This document shows positions 45,163-56,800 of a DNA stretch of 64,000 nt, piece after piece. The position numbers were made by a program, and so were the translations under genes. The first letter of the stretch is position 1. Every line of letters starts with the position of its first letter. Source of the DNA: Tupaia tana (lineage: Eukaryota > Chordata > Mammalia > Scandentia > Tupaiidae). The notes beneath the pieces are model-generated. The model was not told where the DNA came from and searched no databases. It was given only the letters and a program-made list of their open reading frames with translations. The DNA is taken from NCBI GenBank assembly GCA_026018925.1, contig JAKSZU010000011.1, forward strand, positions 6,143,985 through 6,207,984. Direction: 5' to 3'.

Positions 45163-45443
45163 CTTTTTTTTTTTTTTTTTTTTCTTTTTTTTGAAGAGGT
45201 TTTTGCTATAGGGCGCGTGCGCTCGCCAAACAGACAGAGAGAGACAGAGAGATAGAAAGCGAGAAATCACCCCCCAGGGGGGATGGCCACGCCGCAATCC
45301 CTTCTCCTCCATTCTCCTCCCGGGATCTTGGGCACGCACGCACACGCGCCCGGCGTGAGTTTAAGCCACCGGGTCCGAGACTCGAACCACGGTCGACTAC
45401 GTGGGAGTCCAGCGACATAGCCATTACGCTAACTGCTGGTCCC
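45163..45443 (-). mobile_element. Long tRNA-SINE, antisense, near consensus
   Basis: Almost all CpGs are kept. Target duplication TAGATTTCTT before the T-run and after GGTCCC. One of the youngest copies here. Confidence 0.94.
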
Positions 45444-45504
45444 TAGATTTCTTATCTAGACTCTGACTGCCTTTTTAATTTTCTTCTCTTTCTTTCTTTT
45501 TAAA

Positions 45505-45595
45505 AAAGAATTGTTTATTTTATTTTATTTATTATTATTTTTTTAATTTGCTATAGGGCATGTGTGCACAGAGAGAGACAAAACAGAGGGAAAGT
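45505..45595 (-). mobile_element. Short-type tRNA-SINE, antisense, left part of a split copy
   Basis: T/A-rich tail then GCTATAGGGCATGTGTGC. It is split by the sense SINE that follows and continues at 45860-45958. Confidence 0.85.
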
Positions 45596-45859
45596 GGGAC
45601 CAGCAGTTAGCGTAATGGCTATGTTGCTGGACTCCCACGTAGTCGACCGTGGTTCGAGTCTCGGACCCGGTGGCTTAAACTCACGCCGGGTGCGTGTGCG
45701 TGCGTGCCCAAGATCCCGAGAGGAGAATGGAGGAGAAGGGATTGCGGCATGGCCATCCCCTCTGGGGGGTGATTTCTCGCTTTCTATCTCTCTGTCTCTC
45801 TCTGTCTGTCTGGCGAGTGCACGCGCCCTATAGCAAAAACCTCTCCAAAAAAAAAAAAT
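45596..45859 (+). mobile_element. Long tRNA-SINE, sense, near consensus, inside another SINE
   Basis: GGGACCAGCAGTTAGCG head. Box A TAGCGTAATGG is at 45608-45618 and box B GGTTCGAGTC at 45651-45660. The target duplication AGAGGGAAAGT is at 45585-45595 and 45860-45870. This is the best template for the family consensus. Confidence 0.95.
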
Positions 45860-45958
45860 AGAGGGAAAGTGAGAAAGCAAGCTTCCAGGACTGGGACTCA
45901 AACCGTGGTCAGCCATGTGGGAGTCTAGCACCTTAATCACCATGCCACCTGCTGGATC
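45860..45958 (-). mobile_element. Short-type tRNA-SINE, antisense, right part of the split copy
   Basis: GAGAAAGCAAGCTTCCAGG to CACCTGCTGGATC. Confidence 0.85.
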
Positions 45959-46429
45959 TAGCCTTCTCAGTTTTCTAAATTGATGCACATACTTTCTGCC
46001 TCCTTCCCTCCCCATCCTGGCAGTAGGCAGAGACAATGAGGCTCAGTAGGAGCGTATTCCCTACAACTTTGGATCGAACGCCACTCCAGCTGAGGGAATA
46101 CAAGGGCCTGGAAATCATGGACTTTGTCCTTGATGACCCAGACCTCAGTGAGGAGTCAGGAGATAAGTATGGAGGGATGAATCACTCACTGTTAAGGCAG
46201 CATAGGCCAGATGCCCAAGGAGTGGGGGCAAGCAGACAGTGACAGAGTTCAGGGGAGGAAGTGGAAGGGAAATCTCCAGTGGGAGGTGGAATTTGATCCA
46301 TCCTCCAAAGGATAGGCAGGATTCAAGTAAATACAGGCAAGGGGGAGGACATTCCCTGTTGGGGTAATGACATGACCTAAGCCAGGGGAAAGCAAGGCAT
46401 GGGACGTGGTATACCAGTTGGCTAATATT

Positions 46430-46860
46430 AGGATTCACATTAGGGTGTTATAACAGAACATCTTCAAAAGATCGTGGCTTAAATAAGGTAGTTTACTTCT
46501 TTCTCTTTTAAAAGAAATTTGGAAGTAAGCAGCCCAAGAAGTATGGCAGTCCCTGAAACTGTAAGAGACTCAGTACTTTCTAGCTTATTTCTTTACCATT
46601 TCTTGGGTTTATCTCTCATCCTCATGGTCCAGAAGACTGCTAGAGCTCCAGCCATCTTGCCATGCTTCCTGCATTATGGTGTAGAAAGGAGGAAGGGGAG
46701 AATGTGTCCCTTTCTATTTTTGTTCCCAGATAGAATACAACTTTCTTTTACTGGAACTTACTCACAAGGGCATACATTCCCTATTAACAAAGGAGGCTGA
46801 GAAATGTCCTCATTTGGCCTTGTGGGAAGCACAACTTCTCAGTTCTTAGAAACTTAATAG
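46430..46860 (-). mobile_element. Old LTR-like repeat, antisense (MaLR type)
   Basis: It begins with a GTGTTATAACAGAACATC...GTGGCTTAAATAA segment (a reversed MLT1-like 3' end) and continues with CATCCTCATGGTCCAGAAG, CTCCAGCCATCTTGC and AAAGGAGGCTGAGAAATGT. It is a fossil with no coding part. Confidence 0.5.
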
Positions 46861-47764
46861 CCCACACCTCCTTGTAGGCCTGGCTTGAAATGCTGAGGCC
46901 TTGACAACCTCCTCCATAATCCTCTTTTCTGTTAGCTCAGCTGGGTCCTAGGCAGTCTCAGCAGTGCTCAGTAATCTTAGCATCCTTCAAATATTCCACC
47001 TCTGCCGTATCCCAGGCCCTGTCAGCGTCACCACCGTTCTTGGACTGACCCATATCAGAACTGTGGGTAGAATCTTTGAAGGCTTCTTCCTCTCTGCTTT
47101 CCTCCTACCTCCCCAGTCATTAGTGAAGTCTTATTATTTAATGTTGTCTCTTGCATCTTTCTTTTCTTCTGGTCTAGATCTCTTTTTGGAATTCTAGGCC
47201 AGTTTATCCAGTTGCCTACTAAACAGTTCCACTGGGATGTCAAAGAGGCATCCCCAAGTGAATAGGTCCAGGGTCAGTCTTCAGGCACCAGATCTGCCCC
47301 TCTGCCACGTCCTAGTATCTTAGTGGGCTCTGCTCCTTCAGCCAGCGAGCCAAACGTCTGGAGTCTGCCTTGATGTGTTTCTTTTCACTCTGTCTCTTGA
47401 GCAACAAAGTGTATTCTCTCCCTCCTCAGCGTCCTGAAAGGTCCTACCAGCCAGCCTCTCCACGCGCATGCTCATACTGCCTCCCCGTCTGTCAGGGTCA
47501 TGAGGCAGCCTCCCAGATGGTGGCCTGCACTTCTTCTTGCCCCCCTTGCGACTCATTTTTCATATTGACTCCAGGGAGATTTTTTTTTTTTTAAGATATA
47601 AAGCTAATCATAGCCTCATTAAAAATTTTTTCAGGGACACCTCCTCATTGGTCCGAGTCTTTAGGTCCATAGAACTCGCTGTTAAATCTCATCTCCCATC
47701 TCTTTTCCTCTTCATCTTGGAGTTTCAGCATTCTCTTAGTTCCTTATATATGAGCTTCCCACTT

Positions 47765-47852
47765 CAGGATTCTTTCCCCTCTTCCTTTCTTTCCTCACTC
47801 CTGTCTTCTTTCCCTTTCTCCCTCCCTCTTTCCCTTTCTTTTGTTCTTTCAT
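47765..47852 (+). repeat. Polypyrimidine tract in intron 3
   Basis: C/T-rich run of TTCC, CCTTT and CTCC units, with few purines. Confidence 0.85.
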
Positions 47853-47877
47853 CTAGAACTAGATATTAGATGCTGTT

Positions 47878-48127
47878 TTCTTTCGCCCATTTGACAGAGG
47901 GCTTATGTGTTTGCCAGAAGAAGAGAAAAAGGGAGAGAAAGAGAGAAGGCACCCCCACAATGGGGTATGGCTGTGTTGCAATTTTTTCTCCATTCTCCAT
48001 CCTGTCAGGATTTTCAGCATGCATGCACATGTGCCTGGTGTGTTTTTGAAGCCACTGGGGCCAGGATTTGAACTGTGGATAGCCATGTGGGATCTGGCTC
48101 CCTTTACCACTAGGCTATAGGGTTGGC
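47878..48127 (-). mobile_element. Long tRNA-SINE, antisense, old
   Basis: GGCTTATGTGTTTGCCAG, GCATGCATGCACATGTGCC and GAACTGTGGATAGCCATGTGG. Confidence 0.75.
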
Positions 48128-49008
48128 CTTTGATACTGTTGTAGGCACTGAGGACCGAGAGTGGGAAAAAGTTTCCATTTTACTGGGCAATCAGTCATCG
48201 AACATGGATCATTTGTGGGCAGGGATAGACACTACAAAGAGGATAAGACAGAGTAACGTGATACTGAGATTGCGGTGCAGAGGGGAGGCCGCGTGACCTT
48301 TTGAGGTTGACCAGGAGTCAGTCATATGAACAGCTTGAGGAGGTTCCACACAGAGGGCCCATCGAGAACCAGATTGTCAGAGAGGGAGAGAGCTTGGTAT
48401 CATGAGGATCAGAGGGCAGGTCTGAGTAGTGGGGGCCACGAAGGAGAACAGCAGGTCAGCGTGAAGGTCCACTAGTAGTTCAGAGCACATGCAGGCTTTT
48501 CTCATTTCACGGCTTCACTCGGACCTGCCTGTCTTGTGTATTTCCCAGCTGTCTGTTTCCTTCAAACCCGGAGTCATAGCCCAGAAGCATATAGAGGACA
48601 GGCTACGTGAAAACTCTTAGAAGTAGAAACGCACTGGTATGTTGCCAGTGGTTATCCCGGGTGATGAGATTTTCATCACTTTCGTCATTTTCTCTCTAAC
48701 TGCCTTACATATGTTCCCCATTAAGATATTTTATTTTCACAATCGGAAAACAGCTGCTAACATGATTTTGTGTTAGAAAATTCATATTGAGTACCCAAGG
48801 TCCTCTGCTTGCTTAACAAAGTGGGGAGCCTCAGGGCATGGCAGACAGGGTCTGTGGTAGCATCCACACTGACAAACGTGAGACCGAGACAATGAAGCCA
48901 GTTCCTGGAGCCTTGCTTTTCAAACCAATAAGATCTGGAAAACTCTGGTTTTGGACAAAGTTCTCCTCCTTGAGTCTCTAAGGGGTGAGTTTAAAACCTA
49001 CCGATCTT

Positions 49009-49262
49009 GGCCCAGCTTGGTAGCACAGTCAGTAGCAAACCGCACTGCAAAGCTGGAGGCCACGTGGCCAGCTGCGGGTTCAGACCCCAGGTCGGCCTGA
49101 AAACACAGCAGGTGTGTGAGCATGTGCACAGGATCCTGATGAGCTGGAGGGCTGGGGAGAGGGACTTGCAACCTGAGGAGACACTGTTGAAGGTATTTCT
49201 CTCATGCACGCTCTTTCTTTCATGCGTGTGGTTTCTATCATGAATAAAATAAATAAACTTTA
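49009..49262 (+). mobile_element. Old tRNA-SINE (third architecture), sense
   Basis: GGCCCAGCTTGGTAGCACAG head, CGGGTTCAGACCCC B box and AATAAAATAAATAAAC tail. Confidence 0.75.
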
Positions 49263-49707
49263 AAAAACTACTGACCCAGAGGGTTCAGGCAAAGCATTTG
49301 CCTTGCTATTGAGTAGCACTGATGTTTTTTTGTTTTGAATTCTTCAGATGACCCAAATATGAAGTCCAAGTACACATGAACATTCCCACTCTTTATTTCA
49401 ACTGTGTGGACCTCATGTATAGCAGATGGGTCAGGTCACTGGAATCAGGCCACAGGTTACTTGGGAGCCTGGGAGCTGGAGGGGTATAGCTCTGGACTTG
49501 CTGTGCCTCTGGGCCTGGACTTCATCAGCTCTGGAGAGTCAGAGAGGCAGGACCCAGGCAGAGTTTGTTTCCAGCAAAATCCACTCCCTTGCCCTGTCCC
49601 TGCTTAGAACCTCCTCTCTTGTCTCAGAAGAACAGGAGTGATAAAGCTGATAACATACTGTGGTATAGGACACGTGTATATTCCTAAATCCTTTTCATGT
49701 TTAAAGA

Positions 49708-49905
49708 GGAGACCCTGGGGCCAGGCACAAGGTGTGGTGGTTAAGGCACTGGACCCCCACATGGCCAACTGAGGCTCACGTCCCGGATTTGGTGGCTTGC
49801 TTTCTCACTTACCCTTTCTCTTTCTCTCTTGGTCTTTTTCTGGACAAATTAAAAAAATGATAATAACAAAATTAAATAGGTAAATAATTCTAAATAAATA
49901 AATAA
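49708..49905 (+). mobile_element. Short tRNA-SINE, sense
   Basis: GGGGCCAGGCACAAGG head, GGTGGCTTGCTTTCTCAC and a long AATAAATAAATAA tail. Target duplication TAAAGAGGAGRCCC. Confidence 0.88.
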
Positions 49906-50155
49906 AGAGGAGGCCCATGCTCAACACCAAAGCACAAAGAATTGGATCCTCATCTAGTATGTCCTTTGCCACTTTCAAGATATAAGGGTCCTGATGATAG
50001 CCAGCAGGTCTGCTCTGGCTCAGAGTAGGGCCTGGGGCTAAGACCAGAAGCCAAGAAGAAGGCCACTTACCGCCTTTCTTTGTCATCCCACACAGCAACA
50101 GCAGCAGCAGCAGCCACAGCAACAGACTCAGGCCAGTCAAGGCTGTTGATAGCAT
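49805..50155 (-). other. Antisense ORF with leader-like N-terminus, doubtful
   Basis: The 116-codon frame starts MLSTALTGLSLLLWLLLLLLLC, resembling a signal peptide encoded partly by a CTG run, and continues MTKKGG. At that point GTAAGT, a perfect donor, occurs on the same strand (near 50073). The last third of the frame runs into a SINE, so only the part before 49910 could be ancient. The start codon context is weak. Not accepted as a gene, but recorded. Confidence 0.2.
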
Positions 50156-50624
50156 TAGCTCAATACTTTGGATTGAAAATTAACGAGGAAAAAAAAAATT
50201 CGTGTGAGTCTCAGCAGCCCCCAACGTGAACCTTTGGTGGTCACTTATCCTCTCCATTTTCAGAACGATTCTAGACCTCTCTTGCTTCTCCATTTGGTGG
50301 CCTTGTCGTTGGCAAGGACACTGGATCATTTCCTCCTCTGTGGCTCAGCTTTTGGTCAGATTTTAGAAATCACAGGAGGCCCTCTGCCTTTATGGGTTCT
50401 TGTTATGCAATTTGAAATCTTGTGGCTCCCTGGGCCAACCCACAGTCTCGACCCAGCTATTGCTCTTGGTTTCACAGGCCCTTGTGGGATGTGGTGTCAA
50501 AATACTGATGTTTCAGCCTTTAGCATTTCTCATTAGAGGCTGCTACCCAAGAGTGAATATGGACACCTTCTTTGGAACTACCTGCACCATATGATTCTTA
50601 GAGCTTATAGTCTTGCTTTTGGGG

Positions 50625-50886
50625 GTAGGATTTTTTTAAAGAGGTTTTTGCCTTAGGGTGTGTACGCTTGCTGGAGAGAGAGACAGACAGTGATAGGGAA
50701 AGTGAGAAATCACCCCCTGGGGAGGGATGGCCACACCACAATCCCTTCTCCTTCATTCTCCTCCAGGGATCTTGGGTAAGCATGCACACACGCCCAGCGT
50801 GATTTTGAAGCCACTGGGTTCAGACTCTAACCTCAGTCAGCCATGTGAGATTCCAACAACTTAAGTGCTGTGCCATCTACTGGTCC
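50625..50886 (-). mobile_element. Long tRNA-SINE, antisense
   Basis: Target duplication GCTTATAGTCTTGCT on both sides. Body GCCTTAGGGTGTGTACGC to CTACTGGTCC. Confidence 0.88.
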
Positions 50887-52148
50887 TGCTTATAGTCTTG
50901 CTCTTAAAAGACTTCAGTCATGTCCCTGGATTTCACCAGAGCCAAGAAAACATCTTTTGTCTTTCAGAAGCAACGGTTGGCCATGGTATGGCCTAAGGCT
51001 CTGGATTTTAATTTTTTGATGTCTGAGAGAAGGATGTCTGGGATGAAGCCTTCTGGGTGTGTAGTCAGAGACACCTACACAGATACCAACATTGACAGGC
51101 ACCTGGGAATCAACGCATCCCTCCTCTCCACCCCATCTGGCTATAGACCCCTCTGTGCTCTGCCCACTATGCGTCAATCCTACCAGTGATGGGGAACTCA
51201 CTTTCAAGAACTCACTATCTTTCCATTTTTGATGAGATAACAAAATCCATTCACTTTGAAGGGACAACAAAATCCATTCATTTTTTTCTGTGCAGTCTCT
51301 GAGACAGCACCTAGTCCAGGGCTCTGTATGCCCATCCTATGTACTGGGCATACAGAGATAAACAAGAAAGACCAGGTCCCTGTTCTCCTGGAGCTCACAG
51401 TTAGCTGAGACATAACGGGCAGTAACCAGCAGTAAGTACCCGTGCACAGTGGAAAGTGTTCTACAGGAAACAAGTGGGTGATAAAGTAGAAAGTCCTCAC
51501 TGGGGAGGAAGGAGCTGGGCGTGGAAAGCCTTTTCCTTCCATAAAGATGGGGACTGAGACTTAAAAGATGGGGAGGGACCCGTCATGTGAAAGACCACAG
51601 GGAGAAAATAAAAGGCTGGGCCAGGGCCCTGTGGCAGGAAACAGTGGGGTGAGGGTGAGCGAGTGTGCCAGCTGGTAAGGGGGGGTGGGGCAGGCAGGAG
51701 GGGCGTGGAGCCAGATTGCTGTGCCACACAGGCCAGGGTACTGAGGACAGCTGGGACACCACGGTAGGGTTTCGAGCAGAAGAGTGGTGTGCCTTGATCT
51801 GTTTGAAAGCTTGTTCTGACTGTAATGGGGAGGTTGAATTTGAGGGAGGTGAGGGTGGACGCTGTGGTGATGGCTAGCTGGGCATGATAGTGATGACGGT
51901 GATAATCACAATCCAGACAGCTCACGTGAGTGCTGGCATTCTAAGAGCAGGGCTCCGATCCTCCCAAGAGCAGTGGGAGGTAGGTGATGGCAGGGACACA
52001 GCTGGAGACAGGATTCACTGTTAGGTTAGATGCAGGGAATAAATGATTAGAGAGGGCTGCTAGATTTGGAGCTTGAGTCACTGAGTGTGTAATGGGGTTT
52101 TGGACTGAGCTGGGGAGTCTGGGGAAGGAACAGAGTGTTTTTTTACAA
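50887..52148 (+). other. PMP22: PMP22 intron 3, SINE-free block
   Basis: Contains the ancient repeat-like phrases noted at 51340-51850 and a G-rich run near 51675-51705. No exon recognised. Confidence 0.45.
51340..51850 (+). other. Diverged mammalian-wide repeat-like segment
   Basis: GGGCATACAGAGATAAACAAG and CTGTTCTCCTGGAGCTCACAG are phrases common to many mammalian loci in an ancient repeat whose name I do not recall. A similar start (CAGGCATCCACTTTGTGCC) is at 55768-55800. Confidence 0.35.
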
Positions 52149-52415
52149 CTCTTTTTTTTTTTTTAGAGGTTTTTGCTATAGGGCGCGTGTGCTCGCCAGA
52201 AAGACAGAGAGAGACAGAGAGACAGAAAGTGAGAAATCACCCCACAGGGGGGATGACCACGCCGCAATCCCTTCTCCTCCATTCTCCTCTCGGGATCTTG
52301 GGCACGCACGCACACTTGCCTGGCGTGAGTTTTAAGCCACCGGGTCCGGGACGCGAACCGCAGTCGACTACATGGGAGTCCAGCGACATAGCCATTACGC
52401 TAACTGCTGGTCCCA
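52149..52415 (-). mobile_element. Long tRNA-SINE, antisense, young
   Basis: CpG-rich. Target duplication GAACAGAGTGTTTT on both sides. Confidence 0.92.
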
Positions 52416-52964
52416 AGAACAGAGTGTTTTGAAGGTGGGGTGGCAATTAGGGTTTATGTTTTCGTCCTCAAAGATGTCAGCAAAGTGTTGGGGTTCAGAA
52501 TTCTGAAGCTCAGGGGAGAGCTCTGGACTGGAAATTAAAATTTGGGAGCCATTAGTCTACGTGGAGGAGATTCAGTATCAAGGTGTGGAATGAAATTACT
52601 TGGGGAGCCGTTGAGAAGAGAGGGCAGAAAGAAGGGAACAGAGTTGAGAGCTGTGTCTTGGGCACACTGGTGGTCAGTAGGGGTGTGGAAGGAGAGAAGG
52701 ATGGGCAGGGGCAGCCAGTGATGTGGAAGGACTGTCGTGAGACACTGTCATTTGAGAAATTACTTTGCAAAGCCCACATCTGACCCCTCTTTTGTCCAGT
52801 CATTTCTGGTTGCCTTCATTCATGCCTGATGTGCTAGATTTGGGTTCTACTGGCTGCTTGGCTTGTCCTCAAGGAGTTTAAACTTCTGTAGTGCCCCCCT
52901 GGACTAGTTCATGGTGTCTCCCTTCTTTCCTCTGACTCTTCAGATATTTGTTATTTGGTTGTGG

Positions 52965-53225
52965 TTGATGTTTTTAATGCCAGAGAATATACGTGCACTC
53001 AGGTGGGGAGAGAGAGAGACAGAGAGAGGGAAACAATGAAAAAGAGACACAGAGAGAAAATACCCCCTAAAAGATCTGGTCATGCCCCAATCTCTTTTTC
53101 TCCAGTTTGCTATCCTGTCAGGATCCTGAACTCAGGCATGCATGCCCAGCATGTTTTTCAAGCCGCCAGGGCTGGGACTCAAACCCCAGTGGGATATGTG
53201 GCATTAGTTTCCACCACACAGCCTT
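52965..53225 (-). mobile_element. Long tRNA-SINE, antisense, old
   Basis: AATATACGTGCACTCAGG, GA-rich run, and GCATGCATGCCCAGCATG. Confidence 0.7.
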
Positions 53226-53268
53226 AGTCACTGCTCAATGAGGCTGTTCCTCTTCAAATGTTAGGAGA

Positions 53269-53532
53269 TTACAGTTTCATCTTCTTTTCTCCTGATAACG
53301 CCTCCGCCCTTCTTTTAGTGGCTTCTCTGGTGTTGGCCAGAGTCCGCTGAAGTCCCAGCTGTGTCAAGTACGGTCTGTAGGCAGCATGCACAGACCTCAG
53401 CCTGCCCCTGTGAGACTGAATCTTGGCAGGTTCGTCAGCAGAGAATAAGGGAATCGCTCTTCTCTGCTCTATCATTTTCCCTCTTTCCTTTCTATCTTTC
53501 AGGGATTTTAAATCTGAAGAATGGCAGGAGGA
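53269..53532 (-). other. Unassigned coding-like ORF, antisense in PMP22 intron 3
   Basis: An open frame on the minus strand runs from just after a TGA at 53533-53535 to a TAA, about 87 codons. From the first Met it gives 68 residues, including IPLFSADEPAKIQSHRG and VHAAYRPYLTQLGLQRT, and ends in a basic tail. Composition is balanced and protein-like, with no repeat match that I recognise, unlike the SINE-derived frames around it. An acceptor-like CTTCAG lies just upstream of the open frame. It could be a 5'-truncated retrocopy, an exon of a nested antisense gene, or chance. No function is proposed. Confidence 0.35.
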
Positions 53533-54567
53533 TCAAATAATCCACTAGATTTCAAACATATTATTGACCTTTGTAGCACCTTCAGGATGTTGTAGTGAAA
53601 ACAAAACCAAACCCAGTAGGCTGGCCATCAGGAGTCTTCATTTTTCTGTGCTGTGTGTGTCTCTAACAAGCAGGGCGGACTGGGGTAGGTATCTGGCTTC
53701 CTCACAGCAGAGCGGGCACTGAGGTAGGACCCAGAATTAGTGCCCCTGCATCCCATGGGTCCTGGGGCCTCTGTTCACATTCAGGATATAGCTGTGGCAC
53801 AGGATTCTGAAAGGCACCGGGCCTTGGAGCTCGGGTAGAATCTCAGTAGGCCTAGGGAGCAGAGAAGGGCTTTGTGCTTGGAGAAGGGTAGATGGTTTAC
53901 TGACTTCCGGGGGTGGAGGCTAGGTTGTTTCTCGTTCTGAATTTCTAGGCTGTTGGCCTTTTTTTATTCTTTGGGGGTGGGAGGGAAGGAGGGAGATTCT
54001 GATTATTCTTATATGGAGAATTTCATTTAAACCGAAAGATCTCAAAGGCAACTAATTATCCCTTGTCCATGCTCTACTCATGGAGCTCATGATAGTGCAA
54101 ACAGCGCGATTTAAACTTGATTTTGACATCCGTGCCCTTAGTTTTCTCTATCAGCTGGCAGAGAAGTCTTTAAAAAGCAGTTCTTTGAGAAGTACAGCCT
54201 ACCCTGACTCTCTTGTTTCTAGCTTTCTAAAAGGAATAAACAAAGCCTCCAACAGCTTCCTGTTTCCAAGTACCCTAGGGTATCTCAGTGGCTGGGTGGT
54301 ATTCCTTTCTTAAGTCCAAGAACTACTGAGCAGAACAGGAATATGGATGACAGGCAGCAAAACTAGACTCTGAGAACTCGTTCTTTTGCGTGCCACAAAA
54401 CCTCTTACTTAAGGGTGCAGTTCACTGAATGGTTGTACTGTTTAGCTGGGGTACCAGGACAGGAAGGTCCTTTCCACCTACTGAGCACTTTGTCTTCACT
54501 TGGCACCAGCCAAAGGTTTTGATTTATTTAAAATGCCCCCTGAGATTACCTGTTGAAAGAGCCTCTA

Positions 54568-54807
54568 GACCAGCAGATGGTGTAGTGGTTACGTTGCTGG
54601 ATGCCCAAATGGCAGACCATGGTTCGAGTCCCAGACCTGGTGGCTTGAAACTCACACCAGGCACATGTGCATGCATGCCCAAGATCTTGGGAGGAGAAGG
54701 AACTGTAGTGCGGCCATCCCCGTGATGTGATTTTTCACTTTCCCTCTTACTCTCTCTTTCTCTCTCTCTCTCTGGTGAGCATGTGCACCCTAAGGCAAAA
54801 CCTCAAA

Positions 54808-54845
<38 letters not shown>
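54568..54845 (+). mobile_element. Long tRNA-SINE, sense, with AAAT microsatellite tail
   Basis: AGACCAGCAGATGGTG head. Target duplication AGAGCCTC. The tail has expanded to about ten AAAT units (54805-54845). Confidence 0.9.
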
Positions 54846-54846
<1 letters not shown>

Positions 54847-56034
54847 GAGCCTCCAATGTGGCCTCCACATCTTTGTGAGCTCTAGATGTTCCCCACCTGA
54901 CTTGTTTTCTGCGTGGGTCACAGGCAGAGTTAGCCTGAGACCTGGGCCCCATCTCAAAGCTGCCAACTGGTTGTATGAGAAGAATTTGAAGCCCTGGGGC
55001 AGGACCCACGCTGGCTTCTGGGCATGCTTGAGCTGGTGGGTGAGGCGTAACAGCAAAGGCCACATTGTTTGGCATGGGGAAATTCAGCTGCTTCTGCAAT
55101 GACATTCATACTAAGAAATAAGGAAAATGGTGATCTGTGTGATGGTAGTGGGTTGGGAGTTTCGGGCTGGGGATGCTTGTCTTGGGCTTCAAGAATTTGA
55201 AAAAGCAGCTCAGCACCATGTATATGGAGGACATTAATTCTTGCCTTTGTAATTCGCCTCTTTCCCTATGTCTCTTTTGGCCTCCCCGTCTTTCTTGCAA
55301 CTCTCCTATTCTCTTGAGTCAGATAGCTTCTACGAGTTGTCCTGAGTAGGGCTCATGGTGGGACAGGTGCAGAGAGGGGCTGGGTGACTCCTTGCTGGTA
55401 ATGAAAGATGCAGATGAACTGTCCATTTGAAAGTGCTTCATTCTTCCCGAGCCCTTAACTCACTAGATTGGAGGCTCCTGGGCTAAGAATACAGCTGAGG
55501 GGGCAGATGCATTTCCTTCACTGGTCAGCTGCCCCTGCAGCAGGAATCTGACCTTGAAGTGAGCTTTGATCATTGAGCAACTCAAGCTTCCCATTATCTG
55601 CTGGGGAGCAGGGTCCTGCAGCCAAGGCCCATGTCAGAAAACTGTCAGCAGCTCTGGACCTAACAGCAGATCTGCAAAGAGCTTTAGGGTTTTTAATTGT
55701 AGCGCTCAGCATCCAGGGTGGAGATTGGCTTGAAATGCTGCCACTGGGAATTCCACACATATTTATCAGGCATCCACTTTGTGCCAAGCACTGAGTAAGG
55801 CCTGAGGAATGACGAGAGGTGCTTGACATGGGCTCTGCTAATTATTATTGAGAACTTGCAATCTGTGGGGAAAAGAGTAGCTCTCACTGGGGCTTGCGTA
55901 GAAGTCCACAGACTTGCTGCTTAGAATGTGTCCTCATATTAGGTTTGATCTGTATGAAACAGGTTTGCAATTGACAGCCTTTGCATTGTATTTTTCTCAA
56001 CCCTAATCGTTATTTTCTGTATATCTGACTTGCC
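54846..56034 (+). other. PMP22: PMP22 intron 3, SINE-free block
   Basis: Holds SOX-like CCTTTGT at about 55240 and otherwise nothing that I can assign. One of the better candidates for a conserved intronic element, by absence of insertions only. Confidence 0.35.
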
Positions 56035-56285
56035 AAACTATAGCTCAGTTTGGCAAGCTGTCGCCTGCAGGCCAAATCTGGCCTTCCACCTGATTTTGTA
56101 AACAAATTTCATTAGATAAATGGTGATTGGATGAATGGGCCACACCCACTCACTTACATGTTGACCTCTACTGTGGTTGTACTCAGATGGTTGAGTATTT
56201 GCTACAGAGACCATGTGATTTGAAAAGCCTCAAATATTTGCTCTCTGACTCCTCATGCAGAGTTTGCTGTCTGTACAGATATGTT
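56035..56285 (+). mobile_element. hAT-Charlie-type DNA transposon relic
   Basis: It begins CAGTTTGGCAAGCTGTCG, runs through GCAGGCCAAATCTGGCC, GGGCCACACCCA and CAGAGACCATGTGATTTGAAAAGCC, and ends at GCAGAGTTTGCTGTC. This is a known placental hAT family; its exact name was not recalled. Confidence 0.65.
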
Positions 56286-56547
56286 TTCTGACTCTACAGT
56301 ACCTCTGTGCCGGAGAAGAGATATGAATTGATATCAAAGTTATATCAAAATGCACTTTAGAGTTCTACACCTAAGTCCCATCAAGCAATATTGCAATGAA
56401 CACTGTGGTGCACTCTTTGATGTAGATACCCACAGAAACTACACCCTCATCATGGTCTGTAAATACTTGTTCATCCTCTTCATTAATATCAGCTTTTGAA
56501 ATGGGGTTATCTGTACTATCCTGTCCTTTAACAGAATTTTCTTTCTC

Positions 56548-56700
56548 TTTTTTTTTTAAGTTTATTTATTTTTTGAGAGAGGAGGGATATAAGGAAGGAG
56601 GGAGAGATGGGAACACCCTAGCAGGGTCTTGCCATGCCACGATCCTGCCTCCAACCTTCCCAATATCATGCCACAGAGCCCTACTGCCCTTCACTGCAAC
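56548..56700 (-). mobile_element. Old tRNA-SINE (third architecture), antisense, truncated
   Basis: AAGTTTATTTATTTTTTGAG, CCTAGCAGGGTCTTGCC. Confidence 0.5.
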
Positions 56701-56719
56701 TAGGCCTCAGAGAGCTTTT

Positions 56720-56800
56720 ATAGTAACTCTCTTGTCTGATCATTACAACCACCCTAGGAGGTATATTAGTGCCTCAAGTTAAAGAAGATTTCAAGGCCAA
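56720..56800 (+). mobile_element. MIR core fragment
   Basis: GATCATTACAACCACCCTAGG and GAGGTATATTAGTGCC fit the MIR core. Confidence 0.5.

Noticed and set aside
45596-45670. tRNA gene
   Set aside because: A and B boxes belong to the SINE head; there is no complete cloverleaf, and the sequence continues into the SINE body.
45551-46036. 161-codon minus frame
   Set aside because: Built almost wholly from two SINE copies.
53480-53510. Strong + strand acceptor TTTCTATCTTTCAG in intron 3
   Set aside because: No open frame or donor after it fits PMP22; it overlaps the antisense ORF noted separately.
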